A DNA stretch of 64,000 nucleotides, taken from Lagopus muta (taxonomy: Eukaryota; Chordata; Aves; Galliformes; Phasianidae). The stretch is from positions 9,300,001 to 9,364,000 of the forward strand of contig NC_064443.1 in the NCBI RefSeq assembly GCF_023343835.1. The letters are read 5' to 3'. The first letter of the stretch is position 1, and every line of letters starts with the position of its first letter. The position numbers were made by a program, and so were the translations under genes. The notes beneath the pieces were generated by a model, which searched no databases, was not told where the DNA came from, and saw nothing but the letters and a program-made list of their open reading frames with translations. This document shows positions 47,601-58,205 of this stretch, one piece after another.

Positions 47601-50600
47601 TTGTCTGATTTTGGAAACATTCTGTAAGCAGCTCTGGTCTGTGTACATTTATATTCCAATGCTTCTCTTAAATTGTTCAAAAGAAAGTCACAATTCTACC
47701 ACAATTTTTTTTAAACCTCATCAGAAGTACTATCAACATAAAATGGGATATGACATGAGCCAACAACTGCCACTTTCAATTCATTAAGTGTTAGAAACAA
47801 TCTTTTAGGCTTTTAACCAAAAAAGACAAAACCAAAGCCAACCATCACCATGCAGCCTTCACTTGCTGCACAGCAGGGATTAATTGATGAAGCAGGCCCA
47901 GGTCAGAGCAGGCAGCACCAGTGCCTTACACTCTCATAGGTCATGAACCTATGGGACTTTACAGCATCTCCTAAGGCTGGAGCAAGCTCTGCTGCTGGTA
48001 GGAAGGCGCTGACAAGCAGAAGCAACACTCTGGAGCAGAACAGCATGCTTATTTCTTATTAGGATACTTGAAAAACAAGCACAAGCTTTGGTGTGCATAC
48101 AGACACTAGCAAAAGGACACTCTTCAGAATGTCTTCGTTAGTACAGTTCTACAAGATACTCTTACCTTATAAAGCCAAAGACCAAATGTCACAAATGGCA
48201 TCAGAACCAGAACTCCTCAGTTCTCATTCACTGCACTGCCACAGACCCGCTGGCACTTTAATCCCTCTGCATCTCTTCTCTACCTCTTTGGAATATGGAC
48301 AATATCTGAATTCACAGGGTAAATGGAATGGATGAACTTCCACCTGCTTGTGAAAAGTTCAGGTGCTAGCAAGAAGACTAGTGCTACAACATATCTGGGA
48401 AAAGGACTTGAAACAATTGCTACCCATTATGGTCACACTTAGGTAAGGAATACAATAATAAAATTCACATACAAATATGCAAAAATTCAAAGAACTCTAC
48501 ATGCAATTCCAGAATCCGACAGACTTCTGCAAAAAGCCATGCTTTACCCCCCTTTGCCTCATACTGAGATAGACACAGAGTCTGGCAAATTGAGTACTTA
48601 ATTTTTCCACACCTGTGGGTTTTTGTTGCTTTTTTTTCCCTCATTTGTTTTGTCTGTTTTTAATTTATGTAACATTTGCAGAAAAACAGTTTCACAGTAG
48701 TTTCCTCATCTAAACAACAGATTAGATGGCTAGGAGTGGTGAGGCTCTAGATGTCTAGAGAGCTGAGCTGATTATGTCAGTTCCATTTTTAGCACAACTT
48801 CCAAAACATGCTGACAAAAAATGACAGAAATCATAGAAATACAGGAACAAAAGTCTCAGGGCATTGTTTCTTACCAAAATAGACATTTCTATTTTTAGGA
48901 ATAAAAACAAACCAGAATAGTCATTGCTGTACAGTGTCTGGTCTAGAAAGGGAAGTTTCCAGACGTTGTACAAGACTTGTGAACCTCACCCAAAAACAAA
49001 GAAAAATGGGATCTGAAGCTCTTAAAATCGATTAAAAGCAAGTGTTAAGCTCTGTTAAAGGACTTAAAAGTTTGTTCTAGTTCCCACACTGTTCTGAATC
49101 ACTATTTTATCTTAATCACTAATACAGTCTAGTCTTTCCCCAAAGCCCATGGTTACTTCCTACCACATGCTCCCTTCCACAAATACAAGAGTAGGGCCAG
49201 CACTCACACTGTGTAGAAAGAGCCTTATTCCCTGAAAAACTTGAGATAAGAAAGAAGTTGTGATATATAATCTCCTATGACAGAAACTTCTTGTTTGGGA
49301 AAATCAGCGATCAAAAGTAGCATCATCATATACAGCTGAGTAAATGACAGAAATAAAGGCTATGTTTTGCTTTTGGCAATTACAAACATGCCCAGTAAGA
49401 CAAACAGGGGGCACGAGCAACTGCAAGGGGACAGAAAGAGCCAGTAATGGGGAATAAGATGCCACATGACAAAAGGTTATATACATAATTAAAAAAATCC
49501 ACTTTCCAAGATCTGGAAATTACGTGGATCATACACAGCTCTCTCAAACAGCAGCCAAAAATGTTCACGCAGTCTCAGGTCAGCGTTTAGCAAAAGCCCA
49601 CAGTGAAATTCATGAAACCTCTTTGGACACAAAGCAGTGGAATCAAAAAGCATGGATGTTCAAATTGCAACTCCGTCTTCCTGCAAGCACTACACACAGC
49701 ATTCCTTTGTATAACCTTGGCTGGAAGCCCACTGGTTTCACCACTGAATGCGGAGACGCACTGTAAAGCTTTTATATTTGTGGAAGCGTGTTGAGAAACT
49801 GCCTGAGAAGTGCCAGCACGTCTGAAATGCCACCAGGCTGTACCATCTTCAAACCACGTGCCACATTAAGGAGAGATTAATAATTAAGATGGGGATAAAA
49901 CAGGTCTAACGAGCCCAACTTAATAAAGGAAATAAAATTATAACCACTGCAACCTCTCTCCTTTCACGATGACCAAATACGGTGCACTGGATCAGCTTTC
50001 AGCTCTGTGCAAGGCTGGGGGGAAGGGGAAAGGCTCATTTAACAGTTGGTCCCATTTAGTCATACAGAGCTGGAAGGAGGCAAAAGGGTAGTAATTTAGT
50101 GATGAAGAAACTCCAAAGACCACGAAAAGCATGGCAGCCTCCTGAGATGGGGTTTGCCAAAAGGCTATTTCGGGGACGGATAGGGCTACAAAGCTGCTAT
50201 TAAGCTTCAATCCTTAAAATAAGCCCATAAACTCAAAAAATATTTATCTGGAAGGGTGGCAGCCCAATAAAAGTTTTATGAATGTTTTAAAGCTGCCCTG
50301 TCAAGGGGCTGGCCACTCAGTCACCTCCCTCCCTCCCAAAAAACAACACCCACAAGAAAGCAGGGCCGTGTGTCAGGTTCCCAAGCAGGAATAACAGGAC
50401 AGCCTGACAAACGGCCTCCTGCCATCCTGCACAGAGGCTCACAGCACACAGGCCTCCCTGCCTCCACCCCAGCAGGGAATAGGATCCTCTGGAAGCCATC
50501 GCCTGGCCTCTCAGGGACCTGCTCCTCCTCTGTGGCTATCACCTGTTGGGAAAGTCAGCATACCTAAGTAAGGGACATCACAGAGAAACAAGAAAAATCC

Positions 50601-51060
50601 CTCAGAGAGGCGGACAGCAGGACGGAGGTGAAGGAATAGGGAAAGTCAGCTCTGAACTTCCGTGCATCTCATTATTGTTAACACTTAGGGCTATACACTG
50701 AAAAAGGAAAATCAAGCTGATGCCACGCAGGCAAAAATGCTAACTTGGTTTAAGAACATGCAATTCATTGTTAAACTGTATATGAGGCAATTCCAGATAG
50801 AAGAGGGATGCTGTTTCTTCCTCTTGCTACATATTTTCTCCTTTCCAGTATTCCCATAATTACCAAGTCTAAAATCCCATTCAAAGCTAGACTGGAGCAA
50901 ACTTGGCACTTCTTCAAAATCCAAGGGAGACAGCCATCCGAAATGTCTCCTTTCATTTTGTCACATAATACATGCATGAACTTTAAAAAGTCAAGCAGAA
51001 ATCAACCAACCAACTCCTAACCACCCCAGGCTTGTGGCAGAATGAGCCACCCACCCTGAA
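44603..51060. other. Unique non-coding DNA
   Basis: No gene is recognised. The interval includes an alternating purine-pyrimidine stretch with GGGCGCGCACATGAGTGTGC near 44777, an A run at 47401-47414, and an A/T-rich motif-dense stretch near 49840-50300. The latter has an E-box CACGTG near 49857 and CAATAAAAGTTTTATG at 50265-50280. Confidence 0.6.
50221..50310. other. Candidate regulatory stretch with back-to-back CDX/HOX-like sites
   Basis: CAATAAAAGTTTTATG at 50265-50280 contains two facing A/T-rich cores, CAATAAAA and TTTTATG, that resemble caudal/posterior HOX sites. TATTTATC lies just upstream. No repeat is present. It is a motif-based suggestion only. Confidence 0.25.
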
Positions 51061-51300
51061 TTACAGAATCAGTAAGACTGGAAAAGACCTAAGGTCCCCC
51101 AGTCCAACTGTCCATTTACCATCAACACTCCCCCACTAACCATGTTCCTCAGCAATACATCTCGATGTTCCTTGAACACCTCCAGGATGCTAACACCACC
51201 ATAATAACAGCAGCTCCCTGGGCAGCCTGTGCCAGTGCCTGACCTCTCTTTCAGAGAAGTTTATCCTAATACTCAACCTGAACTTCCCTGATGCAGGCTG
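51061..51300 (-). repeat. CR1 LINE 3' fragment (minus orientation)
   Basis: The plus strand reads TTACAGAATCAGTAAGACTG, GAAAAGACCTAAGGTCCCCC, AGTCCAACTGTCCATTTACC, ACCATGTTCCTCAGCAATAC, TCTTGAACACCTCCAGGATG (with small changes), CTGGGCAGCCTGTGCCAGTG and CTCAACCTGAACTTCCCTGA. This is the complement of the CR1 3' 240 bases, in order. The copy is 5'-truncated, diverged and non-coding. Confidence 0.92.
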
Positions 51301-51624
51301 AGGCTGAGGTGTGATGCCCACATACACAACAGAGCAATGCAGACTTGCCTGGGCCACAGTGGAGATGTATGGCTGTGGCCAGTCTGGGGGATGGTTGGCA
51401 AGACAGATGTTTCCTGTCATCAGTGTGATGTCTGCACTGTTACAGATATTTTTCTTTATGTATTGTGTTACTCCGGCTATCTTAGTGAATTGCCCATCTT
51501 GTAAAATTCTTTTAATTATGTTATTTTCTTCTTATCTGCATTATCTAAAATTATTTATAGTATTTTCATCATAGTTTCAAACACTGGTTATAAACACTAC
51601 TGCAGAAGTTATTAGGTGGGGATC
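51301..51624. other. Unique spacer
   Basis: Nothing recognisable is seen apart from possible decayed CR1 sequence at its left edge. Confidence 0.45.
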
Positions 51625-51668
51625 CATATACATACATACACACATCCATATACACACACAGACATACA
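51625..51668 (+). repeat. Imperfect CA/TACA microsatellite
   Basis: ATATACATACATACACACAT followed by CCATATACACACACAGACAT is an interrupted ATAC/AC repeat of about 44 bases. It is likely to be length-variable between individuals. Confidence 0.75.
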
Positions 51669-51724
51669 ATTTACTTTACAACCGCCCTGAAATGCTGTAA
51701 CGTGATTTTATTTTCTCAACTTAC

Positions 51725-51950
51725 TTTTCCACCAAACAGACTAGACCGAGAAGATCCAATCTGCCTTCCCCTGGGATCCCTAAGCAGCAATCTTCCCCCG
51801 ATGGCACAGCACTGTCCTGTACTTGAAGCCTTTTTGGCTGCTTCTTTCTGGGGGAGCAGCAGAGTCGCTGAGCCAGAGTTTGGCAGGAGTAAGTGCTCTG
51901 TTAGATTAAATTTCAGCATAATGTTCTCGATAGGAATCGGAGCACCATCC
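51725..51950 (-). other. Candidate internal exon, 226 bp, unidentified product
   Basis: On the minus strand a pyrimidine run and acceptor (TTTTACCCTCCCGTTGCACTTTAG, ending at 51951) precedes an open stretch of 226 bases. It ends at a perfect donor, GGAAAA|GTAAGT, with the GT at 51724-51723. In one phase it is open throughout, beginning DGAPIPIENIMLKFNLTEHL and ending SSRSSLFGGK, with 1 base left at the 5' side and a whole codon at the 3' side. I recognise no family. The plus strand is also open here (51702-52154, 150 codons), so an open frame alone means little. What supports it is two strong splice sites at a normal exon spacing. It could be an exon of a protein gene or of a non-coding RNA, or chance. 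Confidence 0.25.
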
Positions 51951-51953
51951 CTA

Positions 51954-52843
51954 AAGTGCAACGGGAGGGTAAAACGCCAACCACCAAGACGGATGGTTTG
52001 TTTTTATTTTTATAGAGATTTTCTAAACCTCAACTTTCACCTCTTAGCCCCCACCCCCTCCTGTTCTCAGTCACCTCCAATCGCCCATCTGTCTGCTTCA
52101 TTTAATAGAAACCTATATTTCCTTGCTAATGGATGCATTTGGCTAAGAAGATAATCTCTTTGTGTTCGCTTCAGTTGTCACATTCCTGTTATCATATTAA
52201 TACTGATTAAATACAAAACCCGATGTTTAAGTCAGACCCCACACATTATTTAAAAGCGACAAGACGTTCATATTTTGGCACTTTGAAAACCTCAGCCAGC
52301 ATGGAAGTGGCCTCCCACTCCAAACACCTCCTCACCTTTGAGCCAGAATACCACCCATATGGATTTTTACAGGACAGGATACTTTAATAGTGACTTCCTA
52401 TTTGAGATCAGTGAACAAAGTTCAGGTTTCCTGGAAAGCTCTAGGACTACTACAAAGCTCTCCCAGGAAAAGTGACACCGCAGGTCAAGCAGCATGACTC
52501 CAGGGGTTACAAGACGGGAATGGTCAGCACAGATCTTAGCCTCCAAAACATCCAGTGACAACTCATAGCCCCTGTTTGTGCCTCAGTTCCCCCAAGTTGT
52601 ATGTGAGCATACTTCACAAGCAGTGAGGCTAGCTTTAATGTCTGTTTGGGTTCTTCATGACTACATACCTGAGGCACAGCAGAAAAATGAAGTACAAGTT
52701 GCCAGGCATCACATCAGCCAAAAGCAATTCAACAAAGACAGGGATTTAAGACATCTTCGTAATATATCACAGGCATAAAAGCATATTTCTAACCCTAAGC
52801 AAAGTAATTCCCCAAAATCCAGAACAGCTCTACACATCAGAAC
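51954..52843. other. Unique non-coding DNA
   Basis: No gene is recognised. The stretch 52140-52290 is A/T-rich with ATTA cores and could be a conserved element. Confidence 0.5.
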
Positions 52844-52845
52844 TA

Positions 52846-53368
52846 TGAGGAGTGCTCTGAAAGTAATGCCTCCTGTTAGTTGGCAGGATGGCAGCAGAGG
52901 TTGAACATTCCCACCAGTATTCCATTATATTGTATGGCTATGCGACAGATGGCAGCAGAAGGGCCGTCTGGTAAAATGGTGTTTGACACTGTGAAACACA
53001 TATGAAGCAAAGGAGGGTGTAACTGAATTCCTCCATGTGGGAAAAACGGCACCCACTGATGTGCTTGCTGAATGTTTATGGAGACCAAACAGTGGATGTG
53101 AACAGTGAGGCAGTGGCTGGTGCACATCAACAGTAGTGACAGTGGGTCAGCTCTGCTGGTGCAGAGGGTTTTTTTCCTTTACAAGCACAACATGAAGGCT
53201 TTTGTCCACTGCTGGTGAAAACGTATACCACTGATGGTGGTGACTACGTTGAAAAAGAATGCTTTGTGGATGAGAATTTGCTGTATCAAATAGTGTTGTT
53301 ATGCTCTTTGGATCTGTTGCAGTTCCCATGGAAATAAATAGGAGGTACTACTTTCAGAGCAACCTACA
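52846..53368 (+). mobile_element. Galluhop-type mariner element, internally deleted copy
   Basis: The 523-bp element is bounded by TA at 52844-52845 and TA at 53369-53370, the mariner target duplication. Its ends form a 28-bp inverted repeat: TGAGGAGTGCTCTGAAAGTA on the left, and the complement of the right end starting TGTAGGTTGCTCTGAAAGTA, with 22 of 28 bases matching. The inside holds a plus-strand remnant of the transposase helix-turn-helix region (near 53020, VTEFLHVGKTAPTD, then after a frameshift NVYGDQTVDV) broken by stops and frameshifts. A full mariner is about 1.2-1.3 kb, so the catalytic part is mostly missing. The copy cannot encode a transposase. Galluhop is known from chicken, which supports a galliform source. 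Confidence 0.88.
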
Positions 53369-53370
53369 TA

Positions 53371-55121
53371 TAGTGCAGCAGAACCCAGTCAAATTCCCTT
53401 CCCACTTCTCATACAACAGTCACCAACCTCTATAGAAGGAGGCTGAGATGGGAAAGCTACTGAAATGAACCAGTGAGACACAGGGTCTAACTCACAGCTC
53501 TATTCAACATGTAACCATCACTCATTTTTAAATGAAAGCTAGTAACATGGCTACTTATTTATTACTTAAGATTTATCTTTCTTAATTTTAAGAACTACCG
53601 TTGCCAAGTCAATAGAAGCAAAAATTAGACAACTTCAAAGTTCTGGTGAAATGAGTTACATATTTTGCTGTTTTTCAAAACTGCAATTCACTAAGAGCCT
53701 AAGTTACGTGTACTGCTCATCTCTGTGTGCAAATGTCAAGTCTATGAAAGCACATTAATTAGCCACAGGCACTACATGTGCAAAGTATTCATGAGTTACT
53801 GAAGGCAGACTCACAGTGTTCCACTCCCTCCAGTTACGTCCACTTTTCCTAGAGCCCAGGTACCAATTACAGATGCTCCATTCAGCCCATACCCTTCTGA
53901 AGAAGGGACGCAACACCTCCTGAACAACTCTGGAGCAGATGAGGTTATACCATGGTCAGGAAAGCTCCCCTGAGATGTCAAGAAGGCTAACCTAACCTTC
54001 TGAGATCCGTACAAACAAACAATCGAACATGGAGAGCCTTGAACCGAGGGGCTGCTGTTTACCTAACCCCTGAACTGCAAAAGACATCAATCCCTGCCTT
54101 ATTAAAGAAATGCGTACGCTAGCCAGGCATGCCTGCTTGATCAGCTCTCTCCTGTTCACAGCTTCTCCGGGGTCGGAGGAAGTTCCAACAGGCCCTGTTC
54201 CATAAATAAAATCCTTCTGGCTGGCGATAACTAAATTGTATTAAGACTGGCTCAGACAGCTTCAATTAGAAATAATCGACGGGGTGGACTGAAATACCCT
54301 GTATCAATTTGCTTACAGCTGGTCTTCTCCTTTTCCATCTCCAACAAATTTTAACTACCTGGTTCAATGAAAGCAGCAGGGAATACATAACATGCTTCCA
54401 CACACTATATATGTAATCCATATGCACGTGTACTGAAATCAAAGGCACTTGCAAATAATACATGAATAAAAGCTTGAAGTAAAGAAAGTCAACAGGTTTC
54501 AAACTGGAAATTCCCAGCTATCAGCAAGCAGAATCTGGGCATTTCAGATTCTGAACGCATATCCTTCCTTCACAAGCTTATGCATTTCTCTTTACTCAAG
54601 TCCTAGGAGTCATCATTCAAGTATATTGCAAATCCCTGCTTCCTTTATGAAAATTAGACAAAGTTATTCAATCAGATTAATTCGCAACAGAAAACTCTAT
54701 AACAGCCTCTTTATGAATACCACTATTAAGATCTACAGCTTTATTAAAGACATTTAAAATCTTTATGTTAAACTACCTGCATTTTTTCCCCAAATCTGAA
54801 ATAAAATCGATTTTCCCCCCACACTGTTAAAGACACACGATCTAAATGAGAATCACTCTTGCTTTTGTTCCAGCATGTTTACTCTGAAACCTAGTAATAT
54901 ATTTAAAAGTACCAGCAAAATGTATGATGATCAACTGAACAGAAATAGTCAAGTTATTCTATTTTCACAGGTGTAAGAAATTCATGAGATTCTGGCAAGT
55001 AGTAAAAAGATATAAATATCTTATTATTCACTCCAAAATCTTCTATTTCTATTTGGCCTTCATCATGGCTGAGTCAATAGAAAAGTGTTCTGAAAATATT
55101 CAATTTTTTAAAAGAGAAAAA
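53371..55121. other. Unique non-coding DNA
   Basis: No gene is recognised. The stretch 54120-54280 has CpG-containing, repeat-free sequence with ATTA cores and may be a conserved element. No other structure is seen. Confidence 0.55.
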
Positions 55122-55178
55122 GGGAAACAGAAAGGCAGAGACAGACACAGGCAGAGGGAAACAGACACAGGCAGAGAG
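55122..55178 (+). repeat. Degenerate purine-rich tandem repeat, about 20-bp unit
   Basis: GGGAAACAGAAAGGCAGAGA, then CAGACACAGGCAGAGGGAAA and CAGACACAGGCAGAGAG are imperfect repeats of a CAGACACAGGCAGAG-type unit. The array is short and there is no sign of a gene function. Confidence 0.6.
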
Positions 55179-55578
55179 TGCATGAAGCCTGCACTGAAGT
55201 TTCCCTCCAAGTAACAAATAAAACCAGCAGCAATTTACTGAATAAATGTAGTTTTTCCAAGCCACTTGGCATTGTCTCCATTTTGCTAATACTTATACAA
55301 CCTGCACAGCTTTTCATAGGAAAAATCCACAGATGTGGCTTAAATTATCCTGAAGCTTCCCTTTCCCAATAAGGACGTACTGCATGGACATACTGAGGTT
55401 GTTCATCTCCAGCTCAAAATAGGAGCCATAACTCAGCTTTCAGCTTCTGAAGTGCGCACAGCAAAGATCCGGAGCGTGGAACACGTGCTGTGGGGCAGAA
55501 AGCACAGCTGACAAGAGCTGCATCTATTTGAAATTGGCGCTTGTTGGAAAAGGCAGACTCCCCTTTCACACACTTATT

Positions 55579-55653
55579 CAAAATTAATATAAAATTAATT
55601 AATATAAAATTAATAAAATTAATATTCAATTAACGACGATCAATTAATGACGA
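55579..55653 (+). repeat. A/T-rich tandem array and adjacent 14-bp duplication
   Basis: The left part repeats a TTAATATAAAA motif (ATTAATATAAAATTAATTAA, then TATAAAATTAATAAAATTAA). It is joined to a 14-bp direct repeat, TCAATTAACGACGA at 55626-55639 and TCAATTAATGACGA at 55640-55653, differing at one base. This fits slippage in an A/T-rich, easily melted tract. Confidence 0.7.
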
Positions 55654-58084
55654 TTTTCCCTCCTGTCTTTCTGAACAGTTCTGGAGCAACAGTTAACAAC
55701 TTTTTTCCTCCCCCCATCAAACAGAATCTCAATCCTGCTCTGAATGTGCACAAACCCAATACAAAAAAGCCCCACCATGTCTCACGACTAAAACCAATGA
55801 CATTACGTCCTCAAAATATTTACTCAGAGCCATAACAAGGAAAACATGAAGAACAACTGTGGAAAAAAGTCAGGGATCAGAGAACCAGGCGTCCATTTCC
55901 ACACCAGCTCCAAAGGGACTATAATCTCCATACACCTTCTCAGGAGCTTCTTGTCAGAACAGTCGATTGTAATGAGCCATGAAAAGAAAATCTCCAGTTC
56001 ACGATATACAGCCTGCTTCTGTCAGCGGGAACTCTCATTTTTTAGCACATTTTCAGTCCTTGAAAATGTCTTCTTTCCCTTGTGCCAGTACTGCTGCACC
56101 TGGCACACTCTGCTTGGCATAGCCCATGTTACCATTATGCTAGCTTGAAAAGATAATTCATTGCAATCAAAAAACAAATGCATATTCTTCATGCTGTATT
56201 CATATTGCTACACCAATCCTGATGAGCTGATACTTTACAATTGCACAAATGGTCCCTGCCCTAACGCATCCATACATCAACTGGTCAAAATAGAGAAAGG
56301 GAATGTTATTCTTATTTCACAGACTGAAAACTGAGAAAGTAAACAAATGCATTCAGAAGTAAATACGTAGCTGGCAGCAAAGCCATGTACTGAATTAAAA
56401 ATCCTTAGGTGCACAGCAAAAGACTGCACCACACAAACAATGTTGTTCATTTATATACAAAGACAATTTTGGATGAAACAACAAAGTAATTGAGGGCCTG
56501 GCACAGCTCCATTTTCTTGGTTTAGGGTTCTATAGTTGTTAATATATTTATTTCATAAAAACAAAAACCAGCTGAGGTTGCTCAGGGCTGTGTGGGCAAG
56601 GACAGCTGGCACAGGGAAGGAGTCAGAAGAGGTATGTAGCCAAATAATGAGGGAATTGGGTGGGAAAGGGAGCGAGTACAGAGAGATGGGGGTAACAAAA
56701 AAAATGGAATTGTGTAGCTAATCAGCTGCAACAGCAAGGAACAGGTTCTCTGAATTACCAAATTGTCTTGATTTCCTAACCTGGAAGAGCTGGAGGACCA
56801 AGAGGAAGAGGGGCAGAGGGATTTGAGGGCTCAAAGGTTTAAGAAGCTGTTATGATAAAAACCTCAGTACAAACGCATGCAACATGGAATTTTTGTGATT
56901 GAAGTTACAAGCTCAGATATAAGAAGAAAGGCTTTTCTAGGCAGGATGATGGTTTTTCTTCTTTATGTATACCTTTTATTCCAGCTTGAAGGACTTTCCA
57001 CAGCTTTTTAATGGAATAATACTGTAGTTGGAGGCAGGAAATGCTTCTGTCGCTTATGCAGAGTATTACACAAAATCATGTTGTAGCAGACCCCCTATCA
57101 AAGCAGGTCTGTTAAAGCTCCAGTTATTTCCTATTCCTATTAAACGCTGAAATCCCTTTGTGAAAACACAAACCAAAAGACTGCTTCACACAGACTTCCT
57201 TGAAATCAATGCACACTATTAAAAAAAACCTATTTCTTGTCCCCAGCCTCAAAACACAGATCAGCCTCGTAAGGTTAGCGTCCTTGTCACATGCCAGTTC
57301 CCATATCCACTAAGCACTGGCCACTGTTCCAAGTCAGCACTTCAAGTAGCCTACAATCTGCAAACCACAAAGCTCCAGGAAGCCCTCGTGGTGTGTGTGT
57401 TTTTAGTCAGACTTCAAATAGATATTGGAACAAACGCTTGTGGAAAGGGAAGGTGAAAGGCCCAAGGGATGAACGATCAAAATCGAGCAAATAAGCACAA
57501 ACACTCTGCAGAATGGGAAAGAAATTTCATTGTAAGAGAGCATGTGAATGCATGATCTATCCTTGTGGAGATATTTAGCAGGATCAAAGTTAAGTTAGGT
57601 AAACATTGGGAATATATGCATTTTCCACTGCAAAGCTATGAGTGAGGACTAACACCCGGAGATGGTACAATCCTAACTTGCACATGAGAAAACAGAAAAA
57701 GATGGAGAAAATAATTAACAGTGTATAGGCTACAGCCCTGGGAACACAAGCTGGCTCTCATAGATTCCGCAAGTGGGAGAGCTCCTGGAGATACCTGGTC
57801 ACTTGAGGAAGGGCAGAAGGAGCAGCTTGTCAGGAAATCCCATGTGCTGCCTGGGCACAGAGGGTTGCACAGTTGCCTCACTTGTACTTGTAACCCTCCA
57901 GAACTAAACTCCATGTTAGGCATCTCAAAAAGCAGGGGCAGCAATTATAAAACATGCAAGTCCCCAGCATGTTTTGGAGGCATCATTCTGAAAGTCTTAG
58001 GATTTTGGCAGTCCTCTGTATGGACACTAGTCCTGTAAATTGCTCACATTTAGCTGCACTGACATCACCTGTGTTCTAGGGAGG
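55654..58084. other. Unique non-coding DNA
   Basis: No gene is recognised. The interval contains a G-quadruplex candidate at 56651-56670 and purine-rich sequence near 56780-56830. Short frames lack splice support. Confidence 0.55.
56651..56670 (+). other. G-quadruplex-forming candidate
   Basis: GGGAATTGGGTGGGAAAGGG has four runs of exactly three G with loops of 4, 1 and 3 bases, fitting the usual quadruplex rule. Folding and function are unknown. Confidence 0.6.
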
Positions 58085-58205
58085 TGGGGGAGCCCCATGG
58101 AGATGTGGCACTGAGGGATGTGGTCAGTGGGCATGGCAGTGGTGGGCTGGGGTTGGACTTGGTGATCTTAGTGGTTTCCTCCAACCTTAAAATGCTATGA
58201 TTCTT
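58085..58205 (+). repeat. CR1 LINE 3' tail (plus orientation)
   Basis: CCATGGAGATGTGGCACTGA, GGGATGTGGTCAGTGGGCAT, GGTTGGACTTGGTGATCTTA and TCCTCCAACCTTAAAATGCT, ending ATGATTCTTAG, follow CR1 tail order. The copy is 5'-truncated. The TTGGACTTGGTGATCTTAG form matches a subfamily common in chicken. Confidence 0.92.

Noticed and set aside
51625..51668. CRISPR-like repetition
   Set aside because: It is a simple CA/TACA microsatellite without conserved repeats and unique spacers, and the genome is vertebrate.
51702..52154. Plus-strand frame of 150 codons
   Set aside because: It overlaps the minus-strand exon candidate. It has no domain and no good splice sites on the plus strand.
52876..53130. 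Minus-strand frames inside the mariner copy
   Set aside because: They are antisense to the decayed transposase remnant and carry no meaning of their own.
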